Positions 1 to 8,302 of a stretch of 64,000 nucleotides of DNA are shown piece after piece (position 1 is the stretch's first letter; the number at the start of each line of letters is the position of its first letter). This DNA is from Desulfovibrio sp. GTDB taxonomy: Bacteria > Desulfobacterota > Desulfovibrionia > Desulfovibrionales > Desulfovibrionaceae. The notes beneath the pieces are model-generated. The model did not search any database, had not been told where the DNA came from, and saw only the letters and a list, made by a program, of their open reading frames with translations. The translations under genes were made by a program, and so were the position numbers. The stretch spans positions 62,001-126,000 of the forward strand of contig NZ_JAHZCJ010000006.1 in assembly GCF_019422935.1 (NCBI RefSeq). The letters run 5' to 3'.

Positions 1-141
1 ATGCTGGCGCAAGCGCCTGCCGCGTTGGGCGCAACTCCAACATATACGCTGGCTCACTGCCGCGCAAGCCTGAACCTCATGTCGATTACATGACATTATG
101 CAGAGGCAGGGCAGGCCCTCCCCAGCCTGCGGCTTCGGGGC

Positions 142-170
142 TTGACCGTTTTGCGCCCAGTAGGTAGGGT
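142..170 (+). promoter_or_regulatory. Candidate sigma-70 promoter for the greA leader
   Basis: TTGACC (142-147) matches five of six bases of the -35 consensus and lies 17 bases before TAGGGT (165-170), a weak three of six -10 match. Transcription would begin near 177, giving a leader of about 145 bases before greA. The weak -10 keeps this tentative. Confidence 0.35.
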
Positions 171-272
171 GTTCTTGCTGTTACGGATCATCACCCGGTT
201 GACACAGCCGGGTTTAGCGCACAGTCACTGCGGCCCGTGCAGCCTTTTTTTCGGAAAATACCCCCATTGCTT

Positions 273-304
273 GCTCCGCTGCCTGGGCAGCGGCGCTTTT
301 TTTT
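273..304 (+). terminator. Intrinsic terminator inside the greA leader
   Basis: A seven-pair stem (CCGCTGC at 276-282, GCAGCGG at 287-293) with a CTGG loop, extendable by two GC pairs past one mismatch, is followed by eight T residues at 297-304. It sits only 18 bases before the greA ATG. It either ends an upstream transcript or works as an attenuator of greA, as in the E. coli greA leader. Confidence 0.75.
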
Positions 305-322
305 CGTTTGTGAGGTCAGATT

Positions 323-820
323 ATGGCAACCATGACAAGCATCCCCATTTCCGTGCAAGGCTACAAAAAGCTGGAAGACGAACTGGCCCGCCTGAAGAGC
401 GAACGGCCCGCCATCATCCAGGCTATCAAAGAAGCCCGTGAAGAAGGCGACCTGCGAGAAAACGCAGGGTACGACGCCGCGCGGGAACGTCAGGGCATGG
501 CTGAAGCCCGCATCAAATACATTGAATCGCGCATGGCGCTCTATCAGGTCGTTGATCTTGATTCCCTGAAGGGCGACAAGGTCATCTTTGGTTCTACGGT
601 TGAGGTTGAGGATGTCGACAGCGGCGAAGCACGCTCCTTCACCATTCTCGGCCCCGACGAAGCCGACCCCGCCAAGGGTTCCATCTCGTTTCTTTCCCCT
701 GTGGGTCAGGCCCTCCTGGGCCGCGAAGTAGGCGATGAAGTGACCGTGGATATTCCGCGTGGCCGCGTTACCTACGAAGTGATCAACATCAGCTTTAAAG
801 GCAGCAACGTGCTGAACTAA
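323..820 (+). CDS. greA: Transcription elongation factor GreA
   Basis: GreA binds the secondary channel of RNA polymerase and stimulates transcript cleavage to rescue backtracked complexes. The 165-aa product has the family length (about 158-165). The N-terminal coiled coil carries the signature REEGDLRENAGYDAA around residues 40-54, whose acidic tip (D43, E46) corresponds to the catalytic acidic pair. The C-terminal globular domain includes VGQALLGREVGDEV. The start at 323 is preceded by GAGG; an in-frame ATG at 332 is an alternative. The gene follows directly on a leader terminator. Confidence 0.95.
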   Translation: MATMTSIPISVQGYKKLEDELARLKSERPAIIQAIKEAREEGDLRENAGYDAARERQGMAEARIKYIESRMALYQVVDLDSLKGDKVIFGSTVEVEDVDSGEARSFTILGPDEADPAKGSISFLSPVGQALLGREVGDEVTVDIPRGRVTYEVINISFKGSNVLN

Positions 821-1190
821 GGCCGGGGCTGCTGCCCTGGTTTCCGCCAGCCGACGCCGCGCCTTTCTGGCTTCGCGGCAACGGTTTTATCCCAGATGTA
901 TTTTCCGTAGCGCTTCAACGCGCATTCATACCGCAGTGCGACCTTATGGCGCGCTCCGGCCTCTCTGCACAACCGCAGGGCGGCGGGGCGCGCCTGACAA
1001 AAGCTTTCCGGTCGGGGCGTTGCGCCGTGATAACGCACTGGCATATGTCGCACGGATGCCAGCCCTGACCTGCGCGGGCGTATTTATACCTTTGCGCCTC
1101 TTGGCAGACCCCGCCCGCTTTTGCTACTCTTGCGCGTTCCAACGTTTTGGCGCTGGTGAAAGACCGCGCCCACATAACCCAAGGCCTACT
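821..1190 (+). other. Gap between greA and the AI-2E-family permease gene
   Basis: Nothing here is convincing as a gene, although the frame of the downstream permease stays open back to 936 without a Shine-Dalgarno or a membrane-like sequence. GCCGCG and CGCGGC at 856-879 could form a six-pair hairpin followed by AACGGTTTTA, a weak candidate greA terminator. Confidence 0.4.
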
Positions 1191-2297
1191 ATGACTCTAA
1201 CGCTGCCGCGTCTGCTTTACCTCTTGGCCGCGCTCGCGCTGTATATGCTGCTCTGGCACAATCCGGTGACCATATTCATGGCTGCCTGTCTGTCATGCCT
1301 TTCGCTGCCGCTCTACCGGACGCTGCAAATGAAGGGCCGGATGTGGCGTAAACGCCTTGAAAAAACCCGGAGCGGCCCCCGCTGGCGTAAATTCCGGCTT
1401 GGTCTTTCAAGCAGCCTGCCCCTCTATGCGTACATAACCACTCTCCTCTCTTCCATACTAGTTCCCATTGCCATGTTCGCCTTGCTGGTGACGCCGCAGG
1501 CGGCGGCAGGTTTTGCGCGTCTGCGCGAACTGCAAGCCAACAACTTTCAGTTGCCGCCCGAGTGGGTAGCCAATATTCAGCAATGGCGGCTAAGCCTTGC
1601 AGAATACCCGCGCGCAGAAAAAATGGTCAGCGATTTTCTGCAAAAACTGGATGCTTTTTTCGGCGACGCCATGAGCCTGCTTTTGAGCCGAAGCATGGAT
1701 TTTCTCGGCGGTACCATGACAGTGATGTGGACAAGCTTTCTGTTCTTTACGCTCACGGTGATCTTTACCACCTATGCCCGCCATATCCGCAAGATTTCCG
1801 GCAGGATATTCCACATACCGCAAGCAATGCTCTGCCGCTTTACGTCTGCCATCCATCGGGCATTGCGAGGCATTCTGCTGGGTATTGTGCTGGTGGCTGC
1901 GGCGCAGGGCATTTTGTGCGGCATCGCCTTTGCTTTCGCAGGGGTACGCCAGCCAGCATTCTGGGGGCTGCTTGCCACGCTCGTGGCCCCCATTCCCGCC
2001 ATTGGCACGGCCATAGTGTGGGTGCCACTCTGCCTTTCGCTCTGGTTTACTGGCAATAGCATGGCCGCAGTGGGCCTGGCCCTTTGGGGCGTTGTGGTGG
2101 TGGCTGGCGTGGACAACATCCTGCGTCCGCTCTTTTTGCAGCAGGGCATCAAGGCCCCGTTCTTTGTATTGATCATCGCCATACTTTGCGGCCTGGCGAG
2201 CTTTGGGCCGGTAGGCCTTATTGTAGGCCCTGTGCTGTTGGCTTTTGCCATCCAGGCAGTGGAAGAAGGTAACCGCACCTATAGGCACAATGGATAA
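1191..2297 (+). CDS. AI-2E family transporter (putative permease)
   Basis: A 368-aa polytopic membrane protein of the AI-2E/PerM family (PF01594). Hydrophobic segments occur at about residues 4-40 and in the middle, followed by the family's soluble stretch and a C-terminal block of membrane segments ending in GLASFGPVGLIVGPVLLAF, a strong family signature. Members export autoinducer-2 or small solutes, or act as Na+/H+ antiporters; the substrate here cannot be read from sequence. The ATG at 1191 is preferred over in-frame starts back to 936 because the first membrane segment follows directly and AAGG precedes it. The stop overlaps the start of the next gene by 8 bases, suggesting co-expression. 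Confidence 0.85.
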   Translation: MTLTLPRLLYLLAALALYMLLWHNPVTIFMAACLSCLSLPLYRTLQMKGRMWRKRLEKTRSGPRWRKFRLGLSSSLPLYAYITTLLSSILVPIAMFALLVTPQAAAGFARLRELQANNFQLPPEWVANIQQWRLSLAEYPRAEKMVSDFLQKLDAFFGDAMSLLLSRSMDFLGGTMTVMWTSFLFFTLTVIFTTYARHIRKISGRIFHIPQAMLCRFTSAIHRALRGILLGIVLVAAAQGILCGIAFAFAGVRQPAFWGLLATLVAPIPAIGTAIVWVPLCLSLWFTGNSMAAVGLALWGVVVVAGVDNILRPLFLQQGIKAPFFVLIIAILCGLASFGPVGLIVGPVLLAFAIQAVEEGNRTYRHNG

Positions 2298-3267
2298 GAT
2301 AGACACCATACATTCTGGTTTTGGCAGGCTTGCACCCGGCGATCAACCCGGCAAACTTCAGCAAGACGACAAACCCTGTAGTGCGGGGATTGCGTCATCT
2401 GCTCTGGGTTGCTTGCGGCGCGTTGCGGTATTCAGCATTCTTTTTTGCGCCATATGCGCCACTCTGCTTGCAGGAGCAACGGAATCTCTTGCAGCCAGAG
2501 GCGTGCGCGCGGCTATTTTGGTCAACATGGATACGGGCAAGGTGCTTTTTGAAAAAAACGCAGACATGTCCATCCCGCCGGCGTCGCTCACCAAGGTGAT
2601 GTCCATGTTCCTGACCATGGATGCCGTCAGTGCCAAAAGGCTGAGCCTTGACGAAAAAATCCGCATCACGACTGCCGCGTCCACCGTGGGCGGCTCCTCC
2701 ATGCACCTCCGCAACGGGGAGCGCGTGGCGGTCAGGCAACTGCTCACCGGCGCTGCCGTTGCATCCGGCAATGACGCCATTACGGCGCTTGCCCTGCGTG
2801 TGGCTGGCAACGAGCGGCAATTCGTGCGGGCCATGAATCAAAAAGCCAAGGGGCTGGGCCTGAGCCGCACGGAATTCAAAAATCCCACGGGCCTGCCCGC
2901 TGCCGGGCAACGCTCCACCCCGCGTGATATTGCCAGCCTCACCCGCGCCTACCTTCGTGTGCACCCCGGCGCCCAAAAATTTCACAGCACCCGCGTTTTT
3001 ACCCACAGAAACAGACAAATGGCCAATACAAACGCGCTGCTCGGCTCTGTGCGCGGCGTCAATGGCCTGAAAACAGGCTGGACTGTGGCCTCGGGCTACA
3101 ATCTTATTGTTACGGCCCAGCGCGGCAATACCCGCATCCTGGCCGTGGTTATGGGCGGCACAAGCCGTAATGCCCGGGATGCCATGGCAACACGACTGAT
3201 CGAAGCAGGCTTTGACGGGGGTGGCGACCCAAAGAAAATCCGGCGCGCCATGGGCTACAGACGCTAA
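2290..3267 (+). CDS. D-alanyl-D-alanine carboxypeptidase, serine family S11
   Basis: A penicillin-binding-protein-type D,D-carboxypeptidase that trims the terminal D-Ala of peptidoglycan stem peptides in the periplasm. All three active-site motifs are visible in the 325-aa product: SLTK (S99, K102), SGN (159-161) and KTG (261-263). A hydrophobic segment at about 41-68 acts as signal or anchor, after an unusually long 40-residue hydrophilic start. A TTG at 2416 would give a standard signal peptide and could be the true start. No C-terminal amphipathic anchor like that of DacA is visible. The ATG overlaps the stop of the upstream permease gene by 8 bases. Confidence 0.88.
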   Translation: MDKIDTIHSGFGRLAPGDQPGKLQQDDKPCSAGIASSALGCLRRVAVFSILFCAICATLLAGATESLAARGVRAAILVNMDTGKVLFEKNADMSIPPASLTKVMSMFLTMDAVSAKRLSLDEKIRITTAASTVGGSSMHLRNGERVAVRQLLTGAAVASGNDAITALALRVAGNERQFVRAMNQKAKGLGLSRTEFKNPTGLPAAGQRSTPRDIASLTRAYLRVHPGAQKFHSTRVFTHRNRQMANTNALLGSVRGVNGLKTGWTVASGYNLIVTAQRGNTRILAVVMGGTSRNARDAMATRLIEAGFDGGGDPKKIRRAMGYRR

Positions 3268-3752
3268 AAAAAGATCAAATATTCAAGATAGTTTTGTTGT
3301 AAAAAGGTTGTGAGAAACTGGCCGGATATCTGGCCGATTTCCACAACCTTTTTATTTTTGGTACGCCATTGCGCCACTCATTGCCGCTTAGCATCAAACA
3401 AGGGATATATAAAATGATGCAGACATGAATGCGGCCACGCGGGGGGCCACAGACGTACATGCCCCAAACAGAAAATCCGTCTGACGTAGTCTACAGCAGC
3501 CATGCGCAGACTGCTTCCCGCCCTGCACAGTTCCCCGCGCTAAGAGAATTTTTGGCTGCTGACAAGAAAGGCGGGCTTTTTGTGCGGGGAGTGCACATAG
3601 ACGTGCATGACCCAAACAGAAAGCCCGCCTGACGCAGTCAGCAGCCAAAAAGACCTTAGCGCGTAAGGCGGATTCTCTGCGCGGGGAGCGCACACAGACG
3701 TGCATGACCCAAGCAGGGAATCCGCCTGACACAGTCAGCGGTCAAAAAGACC
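3268..3752. other. Gap between the carboxypeptidase gene and metY
   Basis: No gene is supported. The gap contains the terminator at 3301-3358 and then three related palindromic repeat units (3438-3757), the last of which reaches the metY stop codon. Confidence 0.6.
3301..3358 (+). terminator. Intrinsic terminator after the carboxypeptidase gene
   Basis: A 12-base inverted repeat, AAAAAGGTTGTG (3301-3312) and CACAACCTTTTT (3342-3353), with an inner GGCC/GGCC pairing, ends in a T-rich tract. A-rich and T-rich flanks on both sides would let it act in both directions, serving the repeat region as well. Confidence 0.85.
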
Positions 3753-3757
3753 CTAGC
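3438..3757. repeat. Three degenerate palindromic repeat units
   Basis: A core close to ACGTGCATGACCCAAACAGA recurs at 3453, 3601 and 3698, each followed by a CCGYCTGACRYAGTC block. Two units are long imperfect palindromes. The middle one pairs TTTTTGGCTGCTGA (3549-3562) with TCAGCAGCCAAAAA (3638-3651), and inside that GGCGGGCTTT (3570-3579) with AAAGCCCGCC (3620-3629). The third pairs GGCGGATTC (3667-3675) with GAATCCGCC (3718-3726). The first unit is the most decayed. Spacing is 148 then 97 bases. They resemble REP/BIME-type intergenic elements or decayed miniature transposable elements between genes. Confidence 0.75.
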
Positions 3758-5015
3758 GCCCCAGAGCTTGCTCCAGATCGGCGATAATATCATCCACATG
3801 CTCAACGCCCACGGAGAGGCGCACCATGCCGGGGGTGATACCGGCTTCGCGCAGCTGATCATCGGTCAGCTGGCGATGGGTGGAGCTGGCGGGATGGAGT
3901 ACGCAGGTGCGGATGTCGGCCACGTGAACCTGGAGGGAGATCATTTTAAGGCTGTCGATAAAGCGCGCGCCGGCTTCCCGTCCGCCTTTGAGGGAGAGGG
4001 AGATGACGCCGCTGCAGCCTTTGGGCATGTACTTGTCGGCCAGGGCTTTTTGCGGGTGGCCGAGCAGGCGCGGATAATTGACGGATTCCACGGCGGGATG
4101 CTTTTCCAGATAGGCGGCGACGGCTTCGGCATTGCGGCAGTGGCGTTCCATGCGCAAGGGCAGGGTTTCGAGGCCCTGATTGATGTAGAACGCGCCCTGA
4201 GGGCTCTGGCAGCAGCCCATATCGCGCATGAGCTGCACGCGCGCCTTGACGATGTAAGCGGCTTTGCCGAAGGCCTGTGAGTACACGAGGCCGTGGTAGG
4301 AAGGATCGGGTTCCGTAAATTCGGGGAACTTGCCGGAGGCCCAGTCAAAGTTACCGCTGTCCACGATGACGCCGCCCACCTGAAGGGCATGGCCGTCCAT
4401 ATATTTGGTGGTGGAATGGACTACGATGTCGGCCCCGAATTCAAAGGGGCGGCAAAGCACGGGAGTGGCAAAGGTGTTGTCGATGATCAGGGGCAGCCTG
4501 TGCCTGTGGGCCAGCTTGGCAAAACGCTCTATATCCAGAACGTCCATGGAGGGGTTGGAGAGCGTTTCGCCGAACACGGCGCGCGTGTTGGGCCGGAAGG
4601 CCTTTTCCAGCTCGGCCTCGGAGGAGGTCTGATCCACAAAGGTGACTTCAATGCCCAGCTTTTTGAGGGTAACGGCAAACAGGTTGAACGTGCCGCCGTA
4701 AATGCTGGCGGCGCTCACCACATGGTCGCCGCTCTGGGCCACATTGAGCAGGGAGAGCATGCTTGCCGCCTGACCGGACGAGGTGCACAGCGCGCCAACG
4801 CCGCCTTCAAGAGCGGCAATTTTTTGCTCCACGGCGTCAACCGTGGGGTTGCCAAGGCGGGAGTAAAAAAAGCCCGCTTCGGCAAGATCAAAAAGCTTCG
4901 CCACTTCGGCGGTGGTGGCGTACTTAAAGGTAGTGCTCTGCACTATGGGCAGAACGCGGGGTTCGCCATTGCCCGGTTCATAGCCCGCGTGCAGACAAAG
5001 AGATTCCGTTTTCAT
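3753..5015 (-). CDS. metY: O-acetylhomoserine sulfhydrylase
   Basis: A PLP-dependent enzyme of the Cys/Met metabolism family (PF01053) that makes homocysteine from O-acetylhomoserine and sulfide, a fitting reaction in a sulfide-producing organism. The 420-aa product has the family length. Visible features are YSRLGNPT (51-58), the PLP-binding IDNTFATP (178-185) and the Schiff-base lysine K204 in STTKYMDGH. The C-terminal HPASSTHRQ motif is typical of the sulfhydrylase branch. The start is preceded by AGAGGA on the minus strand. Cystathionine synthase or lyase activity is less likely given the length and C-terminal motif. The stop lies inside the third palindromic repeat unit. Confidence 0.9.
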   Translation of the reverse strand: MKTESLCLHAGYEPGNGEPRVLPIVQSTTFKYATTAEVAKLFDLAEAGFFYSRLGNPTVDAVEQKIAALEGGVGALCTSSGQAASMLSLLNVAQSGDHVVSAASIYGGTFNLFAVTLKKLGIEVTFVDQTSSEAELEKAFRPNTRAVFGETLSNPSMDVLDIERFAKLAHRHRLPLIIDNTFATPVLCRPFEFGADIVVHSTTKYMDGHALQVGGVIVDSGNFDWASGKFPEFTEPDPSYHGLVYSQAFGKAAYIVKARVQLMRDMGCCQSPQGAFYINQGLETLPLRMERHCRNAEAVAAYLEKHPAVESVNYPRLLGHPQKALADKYMPKGCSGVISLSLKGGREAGARFIDSLKMISLQVHVADIRTCVLHPASSTHRQLTDDQLREAGITPGMVRLSVGVEHVDDIIADLEQALGR

Positions 5016-5453
5016 GCCGTCCTCTGCTGTGCTTGTGTTGGAAATTGTCGCATGTTCTCGGCTGCAATGCCGTGCGATTCAGGCACCGTAGCGCAAGCAA
5101 AGGGGCGAGGCAACCACCAAGCCCGCCCAAGAAATTTCCTGTACAGCTGATGAAGAGAAAGCAAAAAAAGTTCCTTCCTATTGACCGTTTGCATGTAGAA
5201 GTATAGGATTCTAAGAAGCAGGTGGTCGCCCTGTGGCGTGAGGCATTCTGGGGATAGCCATGACAATACGCTCTGTGACGCACCGCCCGAGTTTCTGATT
5301 TTTGTTTGCTGACAGCGCCGCAAAAAGAGCGGCCTTTCGTACGTTGTAGCGCCGCTGTCTTGATGCGGAGTTGGCGCAATTTTGTTGCGCCGCAAGCGGG
5401 CCCTGTGGCGGGGCCGAGCAAAGCCTTTCACTCACTTTTGCCAGGAGGCTATT
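5016..5453. other. Divergent intergenic region between metY and hynB
   Basis: A 438-base region serving both directions. It contains a candidate hydrogenase promoter at 5181-5209. I looked on the minus strand before metY for S-adenosylmethionine riboswitch cores and saw none. No small gene is supported. Confidence 0.5.
5181..5209 (+). promoter_or_regulatory. Candidate promoter of the hynBA operon
   Basis: TTGACC (5181-5186) and TAGGAT (5204-5209) are spaced by exactly 17 bases, five of six and four of six consensus matches. The mRNA leader would be about 240 bases, long enough for added control. Confidence 0.45.
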
Positions 5454-6401
5454 ATGCGTATTGCCGTGGGTCTGGGCAAAAAAGGCGGAGAAGAGCGTTT
5501 AGAGCGCCAGGGCATAAGCCGCCGTGACTTCATGAAATTCTGCACGGCGGTGGCGGTGACGATGGGCTTTGGCCCCTCGTTCGCCTCCGAGGTGGCCGCT
5601 GCGCTGACCGGGCGTCGTCCTTCGGTGGTGTATTTGCACGCCGCTGAATGCACGGGCTGTTCCGAAGCGCTGCTGCGCACTTACAAACCCTTTATTGATG
5701 CCGTCATTCTCGACACCATCTCTCTTGACTACCACGAAACCATCATGGCCGCCGCTGGCGAAGCCGCCGAACAGGCCCTGCATGCCGCCGTGGAAAACCC
5801 CAATGGCTTTGTCTGTATGGTCGAAGGCGCCATTCCTACGGGCATGGACAACAAGTATGGCTACATTGGCGGCCATACCATGTACGACATCTGCAAAGAA
5901 ATTCTGCCCAAGGCCAAGGCCGTGGTCAACATCGGCACCTGTGCCTGCTACGGCGGCGTTCAGGCTGCCAAGCCGAACCCCACCGGCGCCAAGGGCGTGA
6001 ACGAATGCTTTGCCAGCCTGGGCGTCAAGGGCATCAATATTCCCGGCTGCCCCCCCAACCCCCTCAATATGGTCGGCGCACTTGTGGCCTTCTTGCAGGG
6101 CCAGAAGATCGAACTGGACGAACTGGGCCGCCCGCTCATGTTCTTTGGTCAGAGCGTGCATGACCTTTGCGAACGCCGCAAGCACTTCGACGCCGGCGAG
6201 TTTGCGCCTTCCTTCAATTCGGAAGAAGCGCGCAAGGGCTGGTGCCTTTACGAAGTGGGCTGCAAAGGCCCGCAGACGTACAACAACTGTCCCAAGGTTC
6301 TCTTCAATGAGACCAACTGGCCGGTGGCTGCCGGGCATCCCTGCATTGGTTGCAGCGAACCCGGTTTCTGGGACGAAATGTCGCCGTTCTACCAGAACTA
6401 G
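5454..6401 (+). CDS. hynB: Periplasmic [NiFe] hydrogenase, small subunit
   Basis: Small, electron-transferring subunit carrying three Fe-S clusters between the NiFe site and periplasmic cytochrome c3. The 315-aa precursor begins with a Tat signal, SRRDFMKFC (22-30), followed by a hydrophobic stretch; maturation near residue 50 would leave about 265 residues, the normal size. Proximal-cluster ligands are seen in ECTGCSE (C66, C69), GTCACYGG and GCPPNP; medial and distal ligands lie in the C-terminal third (EVGCKGP, NCP, HPCIGC). AGGAGG at 5443-5448 fixes the start. hynA follows after 8 bases. There is no C-terminal membrane anchor, so the enzyme should be soluble in the periplasm. Confidence 0.96.
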   Translation: MRIAVGLGKKGGEERLERQGISRRDFMKFCTAVAVTMGFGPSFASEVAAALTGRRPSVVYLHAAECTGCSEALLRTYKPFIDAVILDTISLDYHETIMAAAGEAAEQALHAAVENPNGFVCMVEGAIPTGMDNKYGYIGGHTMYDICKEILPKAKAVVNIGTCACYGGVQAAKPNPTGAKGVNECFASLGVKGINIPGCPPNPLNMVGALVAFLQGQKIELDELGRPLMFFGQSVHDLCERRKHFDAGEFAPSFNSEEARKGWCLYEVGCKGPQTYNNCPKVLFNETNWPVAAGHPCIGCSEPGFWDEMSPFYQN

Positions 6402-6409
6402 GGGGAATC

Positions 6410-8089
6410 ATGAGCCAGATCAAACAAACGCCCCAGAGCAGCTACACCGGGCCCATTGTGGTGGACCCGCTGACCCGCATCGAAGGGCATCTGCGTATTG
6501 AAGTTGAAGTTGAAGGCGGCAAAATCAAGGACGCCCGCAGCTGCGGCACACTTTACCGTGGCCTTGAAGTCATCCTGAAGGGCCGCGATCCGCGTGATGC
6601 CCAGCACTTCACCCAGCGCACCTGCGGCGTCTGCACCTACACGCACGCCCTTGCCTCCACCCGCGCGCTTGAAGACGCCATCAACAAGCCCATCCCGGCC
6701 AACGCCACCTATATCCGCAACCTCGTGCTGGCCATGCAGTTCATGCATGACCACGTGGTGCATTTCTATCACCTGCACGCCCTCGACTTTGTGGACGTGG
6801 CCAATGCCCTGCAGGCCGACCCGGCCAAGGCAGCCAAGCTGGCCCAGTCCATTTCGCCGCGTCCGGCCAAGGCAGAAGACTTTGCCGCCGTGCAGGCCAA
6901 ACTGAAGACCTTTATTGAAAGCGGCCAGCTTGGCCCCTTCACCAACGCCTACTTCCTGGGCGGCCACCCGAGCTACTACCTGGAGCCGGAAGCCAACCTG
7001 GTTGCCACCGCCCACTATCTGGAAGCCCTGCGCGCCCAGGTGGAAATTGCCAAGGGCATGGCCGTGTTCGGCGCCAAAAATCCGCACACCCAGTTCACCG
7101 TGGCTGGCGGCGTGACCTGTTACGAAGCCTTGACGCCCCAGCGCATCAAGGAATTCCGCGAATTGTACAAGAAGGCTCGCACCTTCATTGAACAGGTCTA
7201 CATTCCCGACCTGCTCATGGTTGCCGGTCAGTACAAGGACTGGGCGGCCATTGGCGGCACCGACAACTTCATGGCGTTTGGCGAATTCCCCGCTGCTGGC
7301 GGCGAACGCGACCTCAACAGCCGCTGGTACAAGCCCGGCGTCATCTATGATCGCAAGATCGGCTCGGTGCAGCCTTTTGATCCTTCCAAGATCGAAGAAC
7401 ACGTGCGCCACAGCTGGTACGAAGGCGACAAGGCCCGCACCCCCTACGAAGGCGAAACCAAACCCTTCTTCACCAAGATGGGCGATACCGACCGTTATTC
7501 CTGGCTCAAGGCTCCCCGCTACGCGGGTCAGTCCATGGAAACCGGCCCCCTCGCCCAGGTGCTGGTGGCCTACGCCCAGAACCACAAGACCATCAAGCCT
7601 GCGGTTGACGGCGTGCTGAAGGCCCTTAACGTGGGTCCCGAGGCCCTGTTCTCCACCCTGGGCCGTACTGCCGCCCGCGGTATCCAGACTCTGGTTATCG
7701 CGCAGCAGACCGAAAACTGGCTCAACGAGTACGAAAACAACATCGGCAAGGACAAGCAGATCGTCGAAGACTATGCTGTTCCTGCCAATGCCAAGGGCGT
7801 GGGCTTCCTGGATGCCCCCCGTGGCGGTCTTTCGCACTGGATCCGTATTGAAGAAGGCAAGATCGGCAACTTCCAGCTCGTGGTGCCCACCACCTGGAAC
7901 CTCGGACCCCGGGACGCCAAGGGCGTTATGGGTGCTGCCGAGCATGCGCTTGTCGGCACCCCTGTGGCCGATCCCAAGCGCCCGGTTGAAATCCTGCGCA
8001 CCATCCACTCCTTCGACCCCTGCATCGCCTGCGCCGTGCATGTTATCGATGGAGAAACCAACGAAGTGCACAAGTTCAAGGTGCTGTAG
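6410..8089 (+). CDS. hynA: Periplasmic [NiFe] hydrogenase, large subunit
   Basis: Catalytic subunit holding the Ni-Fe(CN)2CO centre that oxidises H2 in the periplasm. The 559-aa product has the N-terminal metal motif RTCGVCTYTH (C72, C75, H79) and the C-terminal motif DPCIACAVH (C538, C541, H544). Cleavage after H544 would release the 15-residue peptide seen in Desulfovibrio enzymes. Both C-terminal ligands are encoded by TGC, so this is the NiFe type and not the selenocysteine NiFeSe type. Residue 542 is Ala where many relatives have Gly. Having no signal of its own, it is exported with HynB through Tat. GGGGGAATC precedes the ATG. Confidence 0.96.
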   Translation: MSQIKQTPQSSYTGPIVVDPLTRIEGHLRIEVEVEGGKIKDARSCGTLYRGLEVILKGRDPRDAQHFTQRTCGVCTYTHALASTRALEDAINKPIPANATYIRNLVLAMQFMHDHVVHFYHLHALDFVDVANALQADPAKAAKLAQSISPRPAKAEDFAAVQAKLKTFIESGQLGPFTNAYFLGGHPSYYLEPEANLVATAHYLEALRAQVEIAKGMAVFGAKNPHTQFTVAGGVTCYEALTPQRIKEFRELYKKARTFIEQVYIPDLLMVAGQYKDWAAIGGTDNFMAFGEFPAAGGERDLNSRWYKPGVIYDRKIGSVQPFDPSKIEEHVRHSWYEGDKARTPYEGETKPFFTKMGDTDRYSWLKAPRYAGQSMETGPLAQVLVAYAQNHKTIKPAVDGVLKALNVGPEALFSTLGRTAARGIQTLVIAQQTENWLNEYENNIGKDKQIVEDYAVPANAKGVGFLDAPRGGLSHWIRIEEGKIGNFQLVVPTTWNLGPRDAKGVMGAAEHALVGTPVADPKRPVEILRTIHSFDPCIACAVHVIDGETNEVHKFKVL

Positions 8090-8121
8090 AAGCGCACTGA
8101 ACACGCAGTAAATTGGCATTG

Positions 8122-8155
8122 AAAAGGGCGGGGCTTCCCCGCCCTTTTTTATTTT
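8122..8155 (+). terminator. Intrinsic terminator after hynA
   Basis: The stem AAAAGGGCGGGG pairs with CCCCGCCCTTTT around a tiny loop, followed by TTTTTTATTTT. It separates the two structural genes from the maturation protease gene, so protease transcription would depend on read-through or its own promoter. Confidence 0.88.
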
Positions 8156-8302
8156 GAGGCAGCACAAACAGCCTGCACTGCAGTTGCGCGAACAGCGTAG
8201 ACCAGTGAAAAATATTTTGGCATACTATACAGATATGCGGCATTGCATCCACCTGGGACGCCGTGCGCACACTGGCAGCAACCCCCACATGAGAGCGCCA
8301 AC

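Larger units (their letters stand above)
1..322 (+). other. Region upstream of greA, no convincing gene
   Basis: No reading frame here looks like a protein; the frame starting at base 3 stays open to about 168 but resembles nothing I know. It could be the tail of a gene lying outside the window. The stretch holds a weak GC hairpin near 113-135, a promoter-like pair at 142-170, a small hairpin at 195-213 and a strong intrinsic terminator at 276-304 just before the greA ribosome-binding site. Confidence 0.4.

Noticed and set aside
142..441. 99-codon open frame overlapping greA
   Set aside because: It overlaps the greA leader terminator and coding region in another frame and has no family resemblance.
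936..1190. N-terminal extension of the AI-2E-family permease
   Set aside because: The residues are not membrane-like and no ribosome-binding site precedes the upstream ATG codons; the start at 1191 fits the first helix.
3438..3757. CRISPR array
   Set aside because: There are only three degenerate units with unequal spacing and no unique spacers of constant length; the units are palindromic themselves.
5016..5200. SAM-type riboswitch before metY
   Set aside because: The minus-strand leader lacks the conserved SAM-I, SAM-II or SAH cores, although it can fold into GC-rich helices.
8020..8062. Selenocysteine codon in the hydrogenase large subunit
   Set aside because: Both C-terminal metal ligands are encoded by TGC, so this is a standard NiFe enzyme.
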